Part shown: piece after piece, positions 15,346-25,960 of the stretch
How the letters are laid out: each line of letters begins with the position of its first letter
How positions within the stretch are numbered: position 1 is the first letter of the stretch
DNA from: Cricetomys ansorgei
Taxonomy: Eukaryota; Chordata; Mammalia; Rodentia; Nesomyidae
Assembly (NCBI GenBank): GCA_026225945.1
Contig: JAMJFZ010001258.1
Location: 7,088,501 to 7,152,500, forward strand
Direction of reading: 5' to 3'
Length of the DNA: 64,000 bases
Notes under the pieces: model-generated
The model's input: only the letters and a program-made list of their open reading frames with translations
The model's database searches: none
Told to the model about the DNA's origin: nothing
Made by a program: the position numbers and the translations under genes

Positions 15346-15979
15346 AATCTGGAGGCTTCCTGACTAGTGAGAACCTGAATGTGAGAGAAAGCAAACCTGG
15401 GTTCAAGTCCAAACCCAGCTACTGTAACCCGTTATTTTGTTACTGTTACTGTTGTTGTTTACAACGGTCGTTGGTTTCCCAACGTCCGGAACGAGGATGG
15501 TAACTATGTCTAAAGTCCTTTCCAAATGTAAAACATCTCTGCCTTGTATTTCTAAGCTTGAGAATTCTAGTCGTCCTGGAAGCTTTGCTAAGCAAAGCCC
15601 TGAAGTGCAGGGTAACGGCTTTCCTGTGACAGCACAAATGGAAACGGGGTTCTCCCACCCCAGCGTGGCCAGTGCACCAGTGAGCGTACCATTTGTCCCC
15701 CTCTCCCTGAGATCAGCTGCTCACCCACTCATGTCCACAGGGCTGTCCACCTTTCAGTGTGGTGCTGGTGGTTTCAGCTCTATCATGTTGCAGATAAGCT
15801 CCCAAGCACCTATCAGCTGCCCTGCTCTGGGAGTGACAGCTGCCAAATGCCCGGAGAGGCTGCGAGGGATGCACTGGAGACTCACATACCTGGGTCTCTC
15901 TAGGGGCAGTCCTACGTCTAGCATGTTTTACCAACACCAGGCACTGGGGCAGGAGAGCGGGAGAAAGATGTATCTCTGC

Positions 15980-16165
15980 ACCCCTGTAATTCACTGTGAG
16001 CCCGTTGCTGAAGTTTTCTAGGCCTGAGTTTGCTTGTCTATAAATCCAGGAGAATAAAATCGATTCCGCAGGCTTATGGAGAAGGTGAGACGGCACACCG
16101 TAAGTTCAGTGCTTTGGTACAATGTCTGACCTCCAGCAGGATCCTTAATAAATACTTGTCTCCTT
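15980..16165 (+). mobile_element. MIR SINE
   Basis: 'ctgagtttgcttgtctata' followed by 'taataaatacttgtctcc' matches the 3' half and end of MIR. Confidence 0.6.
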
Positions 16166-16320
16166 ACTTCCTCCTGCTGTGGAAGGGTGCTACGGTGATC
16201 TTAGATGGAGAGGGAATGTCTCTGGAATACTGTGAGAGAGCATCTATATTCTTAGGAAATCAAAATGAACAGTGTCTTCAATCTATTCTTAAATGATGAT
16301 TCAGGGAAGAAAATGCCTGT

Positions 16321-16372
16321 CTGACAGTCAGTCAGTCAGTCAGACAGACAGACAGACAGACAGACAGTGAGA
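16321..16372. repeat. (CAGT)n(CAGA)n tetranucleotide repeat
   Basis: About four CAGT units run directly into about seven CAGA units, a compound microsatellite. Confidence 0.9.
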
Positions 16373-17493
16373 CACAGAAAAAAATGCTGAAGTAAATAAA
16401 AGGCAAGAATCACACTAGAGTCCCTCATGTCCTTTCTGTCAGTTTTAAATATATTAAAAAGTATCATTTTTTTTCAAGAGGAGCTCTGGGACAGAAACAG
16501 ATGGAATCTAAGGAAATGCCTGGCTCTCGCCAGTCTGAGTTTCAGCTGTGAGGTGCTGACGGGCTCAGTTCACACCCACAGCCCGGTTCTGCTGCTCAGC
16601 TCCCAGGAGACACACATGTGACAGGTGCACTTGAGACTTTCCAGGCCAAGGTCAGATCTCTAAGAGAGCTAAGGTGTCAGGGCTGTAACCAAAGCCCTAA
16701 TTACCAAACTCAAAGGACAATCACCCTCTCCCTGCTAGGGGAGGCACTAACCTCGGATGCCCCCGTGTGGGATCAGTGGCAGGCTGTATACCCTAACATG
16801 CCTGGGCTACTCATCTGTCTGATGCTGCTTTGAATGATTCTTAGTCTGGATCCCAGACTTCTCAGCTTACCCACAAATCTTTTATAGCTGGGCAGAACTG
16901 TGAAAAGAGCAAACAGACTTGTCTCTGAAGGTTCTGAAACCTCTCAGTGCCCTTTGGTATAGCTAGAAACATGCTCTCTGTGAATTCAAAGAGGTTCTGT
17001 TCAAATACCTTATGTGCTTGATATAACAAGGACATGGCTCAGGGAAGCAGGCCTGTGCACGAGAGAAGTTTCTAGAAATGTTTACTGCAACTAGAGATTG
17101 TAGATTTCTACCTCCAGTAAACGATTTCTGGCCTCCTTTGGGTGACCTCATTTTTTATGGCACGGTCTCTCGTCCTCTACTGGTTATGCGCTAAATGCAC
17201 ATAAGGAGAGACAAAGGACAGATGCTTAATTTTCACAATAATGATTCTGAACAGAATGTGAAATAGAAATGAGTGTGGATTCGTAGCTATGTGTCTTGAA
17301 TTAACTTGGAGGGTGGACACAGATGCTGCCTTTCTTGATGTTCTCAAATAGTTTATGAAGCATACCAGGTCTGACTTAGAGTCCATCTCTTTTACCGGTG
17401 TCAAGGATTTGCCCATGGGTATTAGGTCATTCCCATTCTAAGCAACTTTGTCTTTGTAAACTTCAGAGTCATAGAATGTTAAAGCTGGGGGCC

Positions 17494-17641
17494 TGGCCAG
17501 GCATGGTAGCACAAGCCTTTAATCCCAGCACTCTGGAAGCAAAGGCAGGTGGAACTCTGAGTTCAAGGTCAGCCTGGTCTACACAGTGAGTTCCAGGTCA
17601 GCCAAAGCTACATAGTGAGACCCTGTCTCAAAAAGAAAATA
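17494..17641 (+). mobile_element. B1 SINE
   Basis: Full-length B1: 'ggccaggcatggtagcac', 'tttaatcccagcactctgg', 'gtcagcctggtctacacag' and 'gagaccctgtctc' plus an A-rich tail. It faces an antisense B1 270 bp downstream. Confidence 0.9.
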
Positions 17642-17645
17642 AGAC

Positions 17646-17860
17646 AGGGCTGGAAGGATTGCTCAGTGGTCAAGAGCACTGGTCACTCTTGCAGAGAACC
17701 TGGTTCAATTCCCAGCATCTGCATGGCAGCTCACAACTGTCTGCTATTCCAGTTCCAGGAGATCCAGCATCCTCTGCTAACCTCATGGGCACTAGATATG
17801 TATGTGGTGCACAATCACACATGCAGGCAAAATGACCATACAATAAAAATTAAGGTAAAT
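17646..17860 (+). mobile_element. B3/B2 SINE
   Basis: The tRNA-derived head 'gggctggaaggattgctcag', B box 'ggttcaattcccagcatct', the B2/B3 body and an AATAAA-containing 3' end ('acaataaaaattaagg'). It sits between two opposed B1 copies. Confidence 0.85.
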
Positions 17861-17911
17861 TCAATTTAGCTTGTTAAAATGAAAATATAAGATGGTAAAA
17901 TGTGATCTGAT

Positions 17912-18070
17912 TTTTCTTTTTGTTTTTTTTTCAAGACAGGGTTTTTCTGTTGTAACCCTGGCTGTCCTGGAACTCACTCTGTAGACCAGGCTGGCCTTGA
18001 ACTCACAGAGATCTGCCTGCCTCTGCCTTCCGATTGCTGAGATTAGAGGCATGTGCCACCACCGCCGGTT
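17912..18070 (-). mobile_element. B1 SINE (antisense)
   Basis: The reverse B1 begins with a T-rich tail, then 'aagacagggtttttctgttg', 'ctgtagaccaggctggcc' and 'gaggcatgtgccaccacc'. Confidence 0.9.
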
Positions 18071-18454
18071 AATTTTCTATTTCTATGTGTTAGTATTAGA
18101 ATTATTTCTACATCATGGTGCATTACTTTTGTCACAAGTAAAAAAATAAAGATTTATTAAAATAAAAATTTAAAAAGCCCAGAAAATAAAACCCACCCAG
18201 GTCTCCTATCTCCTGCTATCAGTCCTTGAAAACTGCAGCCGGTGCTTTGGGCTGAGGGCACATAAGCGATGACAGACTAGAACGGGAGCAGAAGGGGACA
18301 GTTAGTGCAGGCCGCTAATCCTCACGCGCAAAGACATTGGGAGACAGTCATGCTTGAGCCGTGGATTCGGAAGGCCTGGCAGGACAGAGAAATGTCCTAG
18401 AAATGGCCAGTAATATGAAGGACAGCCCACGTCTCAAGCCTGGGGCCTTCCTCA

Positions 18455-18545
18455 GACATGTTTGCCTGAGCCTCAGTTTCCTTATCTATGAGCCCCTGGA
18501 ATGTGAGGTGTTGGTGAGAAGGCAAAATTAAAACGCTGTGTACCA
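18455..18545 (+). mobile_element. MIR SINE fragment
   Basis: 'tgagcctcagtttccttat' is the MIR core; the flanks are strongly diverged. Confidence 0.5.
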
Positions 18546-19620
18546 CCGTCCCGGGCCACGAGGGCCGTGTGTGGCGCCATCACTCAGCAGAAGTGAAGGT
18601 GGCTACGGATTCTGCAAGATGGGTTTGGAGCTACATTTAGACAAAATATGTCTTTAGCAGGTGCGAGAAACCTATTTACAGCCTGAGGAGTCTGGATGGC
18701 CCTTCTAGAAACCTGATTACTCTGTTTATGACGACTCAGACAGCCAGGGAGAAGCCATGGCTCTGTCAAATAGCTCAGCCCGAGTGAAAGGCAACACCTA
18801 GCTCTGGGAATCCTGAGGAGAGTAAGAGGGGCTGGGGACAGACAGACTGCACGCCACCAACAAGTACGGCCTACGACTGCCAGTCCGATGTCTCTATCAG
18901 AACAAACATGGAGAGGGGAGGCTCTGACCGGCAGAGACCAGGCCGGTTTAGACTCAGCCCAGTTGCTGCCAGAGGTTTCCGTGGAGGTTTTCGACTCCGT
19001 GGCAGGTGAGGCATGTTTTGTAGCCTCGGCCCTCCAGCCCCCAGTCACTCTGTGTTCCGGCTTTAGAGCCTTCAGAGTAGCAGTGGGTTTTTGTTGTTGC
19101 TGTTGCACAAACAATAGCAGTCCCCCTGCGACAGTCCTGGCTGTGCCTGGTCCTGCTCAACAGAATCCATTCCTGGAAAGACTACGTAAATGGACTCAGA
19201 AAGAAAAGGCCCTGGTCTAAGCCTAAGACAGGACTACAGAGAGAAATGCATCATAGCCTCCCTGGGATCTACGAGGAGGGCTGTCAGTCTGAGCGTTCCC
19301 AATAAGCATATATTTTGTAAAGAGAAATGTATACCACACAAAAGATGCTCCCGGCACTCGCTGTAGCCTGACAAGGTCTCCTTGGGTAGAAGGAGCTGCC
19401 CTCCCATGAGTGTGATTACCTCTGGAGGGATCTGTAAGCAGGGGGCAGGAGTCAACCACTGCTCAGAAGGGCTGCCTGAGCCTGTTCCGTGCCTGTGAAA
19501 TAGTTTTCAGTGGCAGCTCAACCCCTCAGCTTGTCTTCTAAGGTCAGCATTTTTGCATTTCATGTTTCCCAAGAGATATGCTTCCCTTTGATTTCACTTT
19601 CCAGATGGGATAACCAGTCA

Positions 19621-19722
19621 CCAGCATCTAACAGAAGAACCCTGGTGAAGGACAGGTCCAGTGATGGGGGACCACCAGCATCTAACAGAGAACCCTGATG
19701 AATGACAGGGTCCAGTGGTATA
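19621..19722. repeat. Two-copy tandem duplication, about 54 bp
   Basis: 'ccagcatctaacaga' begins both copies (19621 and 19675), and each ends in 'acaggtccagtg' or 'acagggtccagtg'. The copies differ by a few substitutions and small indels. Confidence 0.8.
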
Positions 19723-20164
19723 GGAACTGGTAGGAGTCCTTGATGCCCTAGATAGCCTTGGAGAGGGTCATGTGACTAGTAAGACATCATAAAACTTATA
19801 ATAAAACCAGTCAAACAATGCTTCTCCCTCCCATGGAATCTACTGGAAGCTCTCCAGAGCCTATGCTCATTATGGGAGCTATTGCTGCAGTGCGGAAGAA
19901 CCTGGATGTCCAACATTACTGGGACCTTTACCTTGTTCCATAACTGCCCAAGGCTACTACATCTAAGGTTGCCTCGGCTACTTCTCCTCTCTCTGAGGAG
20001 CTCATGGGGAGGGGGTAGAGAGAAGGATGAGAAATTTACTAAGAGAAGAATCACCATAAGGAGGAGCCCTCTGACAACTTGGAAGCCGGGCTGTATGGCC
20101 CAGTGCTGAGGAGTGGGGCTCCCAGATCCAGGTTTCCTGAGCCCTAAATCACCTCCTTTTCCAG

Positions 20165-20325
20165 CATTGCAACTTCAGGAAAAGTACCAAGCCTCTCTTG
20201 GCCCCCTTTTCTCAACTGTACCCTAAAGGTAATAATATAGCACCCACCAATGAGGCTGTCTGGAGGACTAAGTAAGCTAATACAATGCAGAAAGATTATG
20301 CACAACAGAAACGTTAGCTATAGTG
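20165..20325 (+). mobile_element. MIR SINE
   Basis: 'cccccttttctcaactgta', 'ggtaataatatagcaccca' and 'ggaggactaagtaagctaa' are the 3' half of MIR in order. Confidence 0.6.
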
Positions 20326-20884
20326 CATGTGGGGTCTCCATCTCCTGCCAGCTGCCTGTGTAGAAACATAATGTTCAAGAACACCCCACCTCTAGCCATT
20401 TAGGGGAACTAGTATTCAGAGATATTTTGGATTAATGCCAAAGGTCAGAACCATCAATTCAGACCCTCACACAGCTTATGTTTGCCTGGCTTGTACATAA
20501 TTTAAAGTGCCTTCACGGGGACCTCAGACCATCTGAAGTGAAGCCGACATGGGAACCAGGCGGATGAGTGCACGGAGAACGTTGGCACGGGAACTCGGGC
20601 AGAGTCACAAGCTAGCACGAGGCGGTTTCCCCCAGTTCTAGAAGCTAAACTGGGTAGAAGGACTCATTATCCAGGAACAGGCATTGTTATTTCTGAACAG
20701 CAGTATGTGCGAGGCTTCGTCACACACACCTCCATGTGCGCGAGGTGTGGTCCATCCCAAGTCTCACTGTCAGCCACGGGCGCTGAGTCAGAAGACCACA
20801 TGTAATGCGCCAAGATGTAAGGCATAGTAAAATGAGTTACAAGCTGGTTACAAAACCTAGCCATTTTTTTCTGCCTCTCAAAGT

Positions 20885-21012
20885 CTTCATTTGGAGTCAC
20901 TGCCCCTATTTAAGGAACGGAGCCGTAGAGAGGTGAAATGGCCTGCCTGTGGCCACGCTAAGATCTGAACCTAGGTCTCTTGACTCCAAGGCTATAGGCT
21001 CAGTGGTCAGCA
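20885..21012 (-). mobile_element. MIR-type SINE (antisense)
   Basis: 'gagaggtgaaatggcctgc' and 'gatctgaacctaggtctc' with 'gactccaaggctat' follow the order of an antisense MIR. Confidence 0.55.
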
Positions 21013-22009
21013 CTGGAGGGTAGGGACAATGCCTGGGACAAAACCCAGAGCTGACATTCCAGTGCCTCTCCTAGCCTATTCTAATTTTGCCCAGAAGGGG
21101 CGCAACTGATTCCGATTCTCTACCTTGTACACAAACCTCAAAGTGGAGTCAGTGTGCAAGCTCTGACCCAACCTCAGGCTACCCGTCTCCAGCTACCCAG
21201 CCTCCCCCAGCTTAGTCACAGTCTCCCCTTTTTCGGTGCCTGGAGTGAGGGTCCCAGCACATAGCACAAAGGTACCTCGAGGTGGCCCATAGTGTCTGGG
21301 AACAGTGAGGGGCAATGGTCAGAGTACAAGATCGTATAACTAGTGATCTGACTTTAAAAGCAAGGGACAGATCTAATCGAAACCATATATCTGCGCTCCT
21401 GGGACTGACCCACAGCCGCATCGACCAGGCGTGGCTCTGAGTGGCGAGAGTGAGCCGTGGAAACCACGGAGTTAATTTTGCCTAAAACGTTAACTTCCGG
21501 ACAAGAATTCTTTCCTAAAGAACTTCTCAATGTGAATAAACGGACATGGATAAAGAGCGACCTGGCCAGGTGGGCTCGTGCGTGGCTGTGGCTGTCACTC
21601 ACTCCCCTGGGTCTAGAAGCCACCCCACACAGCTTGCTCCTCTGATGTTTTGTGCAGATGCACAGACACGTGGAGGAGGGCAGCACGTGGAGGCCTGGCC
21701 AGCAGAGCTTGTGAGAAGAGGAAAGAGGCCACAGCTGCTCCCCACGGATTGGAGAAGCAGAGATAACAGCTCAGACACTCACAGGGCGCCCTCTGGTTGG
21801 GCTCCGCCATGAGAACTTGGTTTTCAGTAGGTTTTGCTGCATGCAGAAGGGCAGGAACAGAAAAACACTGGAAGAAAGAAGGGGTCACAACTACGGAGAA
21901 GGACCAAGCCTGAGGGCTTTGAAGTACTTTAAGAGCATTACAGCGTGCTGCAGAGAAAGTGAACAAAACGAAGGGCAGAAAACAAAACCCAGTGCTGTGT
22001 CCAGGGAGA

Positions 22010-22240
22010 CGCCTCAGCTGGTAGAGGCTGCGGTGACAGCCCGGGTTCGGCCCTTGGGACCCACGGCAAAAGCTGGATGTGGCAGCCTGCACTTGCACCC
22101 CAGCACTCTGCGATTGAGGAGGGAGGCAGAGACTGGAGCTCACAGGCCAGCTGCCTTGGAGAACATGGCGACAGAAATGAGAGACCCTGCTTCAGCACTG
22201 GGTCCTGAAAGCTGCCCCCTGCCCCCCCCACCCCACACAC
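22010..22240 (+). mobile_element. B4-type SINE (diverged)
   Basis: A tRNA-like head ('cctcagctggtagaggctg', 'ccgggttcggcccttgg') leads into a B1-like part ('ccccagcactctgcgatt', 'gagaccctgcttcag') and a short CA tail. Confidence 0.6.
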
Positions 22241-22369
22241 ACACAGTTAAATAACCCACAAACGTGAGCTAAGGAGTTCCCTTTGGAGTCAGGAACTGGC
22301 ATCACTTGCTACTCTCACTCTCTGACTCAAGTTTTAGTCTCACACTCTCAGCCAAAGGGATCCACAGCT

Positions 22370-22560
22370 GGAGAGATGGCTCGGTGGCTAGGCGCACTTC
22401 ACGTTCTTCCAGAGGACCCGAGTTCAGTCCCCAGCACTGATGCCAGGCAGCTCACAACTGCCCATACTCCAGTCCTAGGAGATCTACCGCCTTCTTCTGG
22501 CCTCTGTGGATTCCCACATACATGCCAGGCTCTGACACAGATGCATACATATGCATAAAC
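22370..22560 (+). mobile_element. B2/B3 SINE
   Basis: 'gctggagagatggctcggtg', 'gagttcagtccccagcac', 'cagctcacaactgccca' and 'ttcttctggcctctgtgg' are the B2/B3 head and body. Confidence 0.85.
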
Positions 22561-22579
22561 GATCTTGGGGGCGTGCTAA

Positions 22580-22714
22580 GACGGGGAGTCACTACGTAGC
22601 TCTGGCTGGCTTGGAACTCACCATGTAGATCAGGCTGGCTTTGAACTCACAGGGATCGGCCTGCTTTATGCTCCCAATTGTTAGGATTAAAGGTGTGCAC
22701 TATCACACCCAGAT
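22580..22714 (-). mobile_element. B1 SINE (antisense)
   Basis: 'gtagatcaggctggctttg' and 'aggattaaaggtgtgcac' mark a reverse B1. Confidence 0.8.
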
Positions 22715-22829
22715 ATAAATTTGTGAATTAAGAATTTTTAAAACACAAAAGCATGTGGCTTTCCCCCAAATCATTGTGAAATGCTAATCAGTAAGTATCT
22801 TTGATTCTAGGAACTTATGGCAGAAAGCT

Positions 22830-22970
22830 TGTCCCTGTGGCTCAGGGCTATGCAGCATTCAGGAGGCTCAGGCAGGATTGCCACAAGTTCAAGGCCAGCT
22901 TGGACTGCATCATGGCCAGGCAGGGCCCCACGGTGAGACCTGTCTCAACAAACGAACGATAGCAAAAGAG
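22830..22970 (+). mobile_element. B1 SINE fragment
   Basis: A degenerate B1: 'aggaggctcaggcaggatt', 'caaggccagcttggactg' and 'gagacctgtctcaac'. Confidence 0.65.
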
Positions 22971-23156
22971 CACAGGGCATCATTTTCTGTGTGTCAACAC
23001 TAGTAGAATGGAGAAGCATCTCCTGGTCTCTGTCTTTGAACGACACAAAGATCAGGCTTCATCCTGACCTTCCCAGAATTCCTAGGGTTAGACACGGCAG
23101 ATGATGTGAGCACTTTGGGGATAATGAGGAAATGGAGGAAGAGCTCTCATACTCAC

Positions 23157-23251
23157 ATTTGTCAAGGATGCCGAAGGAAACGTGGGGTTTGATTGAGCAA
23201 AGGCCCTCGTGGGAATGGCTGCATACACTGTTCCAAGACTTGAGGCATAAT
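23157..23251 (-). CDS. Rbm20: Rbm20 exon 5 (linker between zinc finger and RRM)
   Basis: This 95-nt exon follows an ATTCAG acceptor. Its first two bases complete an Asp codon started in exon 4, and 31 codons follow, reading YASSLGTVYAAIP, then TRAFAQSNPTFPSASLTN, before the GTGAGT donor. The segment is Ser/Thr/Pro-rich and probably disordered, connecting the zinc finger to the RRM. It aligns with the human DYASNLGTSYVPIPARSF region that I remember, but is less conserved than the neighbouring domains. It is not a multiple of three, so skipping it would shift the frame. Confidence 0.92.
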
Positions 23252-23328
23252 CTGAATGATGAATGACACCGGGTGAAAAAAACAGATAAATAAGACTCAG
23301 TCACAATTTGACCTTCAAAATTCATGAC

Positions 23329-23545
23329 TGGGGAGATGGCTTGGATGGTTGGCGCTTGCCTTGCAGGCCTCAGGACCTGAGTTCGATCCCTAGAACTCTC
23401 AGGAGAAGGCAGCTGTGGTAGCACATGCATGCAGTTCCAGTGCGGGGGGAGGGAGAGACAAGAGTGTCACCGAGGCTCCCTGATCGGGCAGGCTAGGCCA
23501 GTCTGTGAGCTCCGGACCAATGAGAGGCCTTGTCTCAAAACAGAG
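23329..23545 (+). mobile_element. B4-type SINE
   Basis: 'ctggggagatggcttgg', 'gacctgagttcgatcccta', 'ggccagtctgtgagctcc' and 'gccttgtctcaaaac' follow the B4 order. Confidence 0.78.
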
Positions 23546-23599
23546 GTAGCAGATCCTAACAACATCCAAGATTGACGTCTGGCTGCGCGCGAGTGCGCG

Positions 23600-23609
23600 T
23601 ACACACACT

Positions 23610-23643
<34 letters not shown>
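23600..23643. repeat. (CA)n microsatellite
   Basis: About 20 CA units following the B4 element, with one ACTCATAC interruption. Confidence 0.92.
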
Positions 23644-23644
<1 letters not shown>

Positions 23645-23893
23645 GCGCACATGATTCAGACACATATGTAAACTTTCTCTTGCTATACTTGTGAGTGTTC
23701 GGCACGATAACCCTTCTGGGCCTGCTGTAACTGGCACAGCCGAGGGTCTGGAATCTCCCAGAGAACACGGTCAGTGCTTGGATCTGCTCGTCCGTGCGTG
23801 CTCAGGAAGCTCATATCAGGAAGCCGTAGATCTCAAAGATGGGGTGTGACCCTGAGGACTGTTGGCTCTGCTGCGAGCTGACATCTGACTCAC

Positions 23894-23985
23894 CCTCATT
23901 TCCAGTGGGGTTGTACACAGCTGAGCTGTTTGGGGAGGCACACAGCGCCCCCTCTGCTGACGCAAGAAGACACCCAAGGCTGGCA
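23894..23985 (-). CDS. Rbm20: Rbm20 exon 4 (linker)
   Basis: This 92-nt exon follows a strong pyrimidine-rich acceptor ending CTCCAG. The first base completes a Ser codon begun in exon 3; 30 codons ([19 protein letters not shown], then [11 protein letters not shown]) and one base of an Asp codon follow before GTGAGT. It matches the RBM20 linker with its SAEGxLCASPNS signature. The start of the exon ([10 protein letters not shown]) is more diverged from the human form, as I remember it, than the rest. Its length is not divisible by three. Confidence 0.94.
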
Positions 23986-24069
23986 CTGGAGGAGAGGGAG
24001 AGAGAGAACAGTTTCTTTAAGAAGTTAGGCAAAAAGATGTGCACAACCCCCCAAATTCTGCTCCTGTGT

Positions 24070-24485
24070 ACGTAAAGTGCTCAAAAGTCGAAAAGGGTAT
24101 GCTCAAATAAAAACTCACGTGTGGCTGCTCACGGCAGCCTTCGCCACCGTCACAGGAAGTAGAAATGACTCACGCGTCCATCAAAAGATGGTGGATGCGC
24201 TACACGTGTTTCTAGATACATAAGGAAGTGGATTATGTACGAACGAGGACATAGGTGAGCCTCCTGGGGATGGGAAGTTTTAAAAGCCAGGCAGGAGAGG
24301 CCACATACCATAGGATTCCGTTTACATGAAATGTCCAGGAGAGGCAAACTCATAAGCGGAACAGACTGGTGATGTCAGGGGCTACGGTAGGGAGGGATGG
24401 GTGCGCGGTGGTGAGACTGGCCAATTGTACTAAATGCTGCTTAATTGTAAGCTTCAAGTAATGAGCTTTACCACAATAAAGGAAA
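24070..24485 (+). mobile_element. Ancient L1M 3' end
   Basis: 'cgtccatcaaaagatggtgg', 'acataccataggattccg', 'acatgaaatgtccaggag' and a final 'taccacaataaagg' give the known order of an old L1 3' untranslated region, ending at its polyadenylation signal. Confidence 0.7.
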
Positions 24486-24514
24486 GAGAGGCCTTCGTAA
24501 AAATTCTTTTAAGT

Positions 24515-24835
24515 GTGGTAAGTTGCTATGACATGAAATGTACTGTCCTGACCAGTTCTGTGCACTAAATACAGCCACGCTGCTGTCCGACCACCACCCC
24601 ACCCAGCCACAGAATCCTTCACCTGACAAAACACAATCTCTGTCCATAAAATACCAATTCTTCACTCCCACCAACCCCAGCCTGTTTAGCCTCCCAGATA
24701 CCTCATGTGGGTGGAACTTTACAGTTCAAAATTATGTGTCCGAATTTTCTTCCTTTTCAAGACTAAGTAATATCCCACCATGTGGATAGACCACATTTTG
24801 CTTATCCGTCCCTCTGTTGTTGAGCTTCCCATTTG
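24515..24835 (-). mobile_element. Ancient L1M 3' region (antisense)
   Basis: 'actaagtaatatcccacca', 'ccacattttgcttatccgtc' and 'gatacctcatgtgggtgg' are reverse-strand phrases of old L1 3' regions. The element is head to head with the preceding sense L1 fragment. Confidence 0.6.
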
Positions 24836-25475
24836 CTTTTGCTTTTTAGCTAATGCTCACAGGAGGCCTTTTAGCTGTCCTTTCTACCTCCTGCCAGGCA
24901 GCCTCTCTTCCACCGACCTCCAAGGCTGCCTTCACCCGAGCGTCTCTTCTCAGCATGGCAATCAGCATCTTGTTCTGGGGGGCCCTCACCAGCTCCAAAC
25001 ACACTCACAGGAAAAAAAAAAAAGTCTTTACAACAGCCCTGGGATCAGGACCTGGGACTTGGTGTTTCCTGCCTCTCTCTCCTGTCTGTCAGACTTGGTG
25101 TTGCCCTGCACTCTAGGTCCACACGGCTGCAGGGCCTTCGAACCTCCAAACCCTGTCCTGTCTGTAGGAAAGCGCTTCTGTCGCAGACACCCTCCTGAGG
25201 TGTCTTCAGCGAGGTCTCCACCTGGATGCTCCGTTTCAACACGATCCACCCAGAGCCTAGTACACATACCCACTCCTCCTGCACCTCCAGCATGGCCCTT
25301 GGCTTAGCTTCTACACCAAGTGCTTGCACTGAGTAGCCGTCTCTGGAGGCCTGGGACTTCTTCCCCCGCTTGGTTCTCTGCAGCTGCCCTTTGCCCAGCC
25401 CAGCACGTAACTCCCAGCAGAGCTCGGTGAACACTTGCTGAGCACACGCGTGGAACTGTTCTGGACAGCACTTAC

Positions 25476-25537
25476 CTTTCAGAGAAGAGCAGGCATTTCT
25501 GGGCATGCAGCTTCCCTTTCACGTGCAGCTCCCAGTC
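25476..25537 (-). CDS. Rbm20: Rbm20 exon 3 (second half of zinc finger)
   Basis: A short 62-nt exon between a GATCTAG acceptor and a GTAAG donor. It encodes DWELHVKGKLHAQKCLLFSE plus two bases of a Ser codon. The two His residues (H-x5-H) complete the matrin/U1-type zinc finger whose CxxC pair is at the end of exon 2, with 12 residues between the last Cys and the first His. Skipping the exon would both destroy the finger and shift the frame. The last 17 to 8 nt of the exon repeat a 10-mer found at the same distance before its acceptor (see findings). The element CUGCUCUUCU contains UCUU, the motif reported as RBM20's own binding site. Confidence 0.95.
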
Positions 25538-25960
25538 CTAGATCAGAAGAGCAGAGAGAGGGCCGGAGTAGAGCTGAGTCCGTGGGGCGTTACTACCAGC
25601 CAGGCAGGGAGCTCAGAGCACCCAGAGGCTGGACCAACAGGACTCTCATCTCCATCTCTCTCTCCCTCCTCCTCCCCATCCCAGATGCTGCTATCCAAAT
25701 CCCAGTCTCTCTTGTCAACCCCTTACCCTGCATCCATCTTGGATGGCTACCCAGACCTGGAGTCAGATTCCTCTGTCTCCTCTCAGTAGACCCCTGACCC
25801 ATCTTTGACCTCACGCTCTTCCTCTCCACAGAGAAACTCCACCCACGTTTCTCCGGTCTATGGTATAGTGAGTTATAAAGCTTCCGAAAAGGTTATGTGA
25901 GGCAAAGATCTCCAGCATGTCCCAGAGTCACCGACCTCACTGAGTACACACTGGAGATGG

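Larger units (their letters stand above)
23252..23893 (-). other. Rbm20: Rbm20 intron 4
   Basis: This is the shortest intron here (642 bp), with GTGAGT donor at 23893 and TTCAG acceptor. Almost half is a B4-type SINE with an adjoining CA repeat; 23660-23890 shows nothing recognised. Confidence 0.9.
23986..25475 (-). other. Rbm20: Rbm20 intron 3
   Basis: This 1,490-bp intron has donor GTAAG at 25475 and acceptor CTCCAG at exon 4. Two old L1 3' ends in opposite orientations fill about 24070-24835. The stretch 24840-25470 has no recognised element apart from a short A run at 25012-25023. Confidence 0.9.

Noticed and set aside
15437..16021. 194-codon plus-strand open frame
   Set aside because: It lies inside intron 5 on the antisense strand, overlaps a MIR at its end, has no recognisable domain, and a reading frame of this length is not rare by chance in 64 kb.
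17646..17710. tRNA-like promoter boxes
   Set aside because: They belong to the tRNA-derived heads of B2/B3 and B4 SINEs, with no intact cloverleaf. The same holds for other SINE heads in the window.
18584..19114. 176-codon minus-strand open frame in intron 5
   Set aside because: No splice signals fit the Rbm20 phase and no resemblance to RBM20 or another family is seen.
21613..22143. 176-codon minus-strand open frame
   Set aside because: It overlaps a B4-type SINE and has low-complexity Ser/Cys/Phe composition with no domain.
24780..25307. 175-codon plus-strand open frame
   Set aside because: It begins in an antisense L1 relic and runs on through unique intron sequence without any family resemblance.
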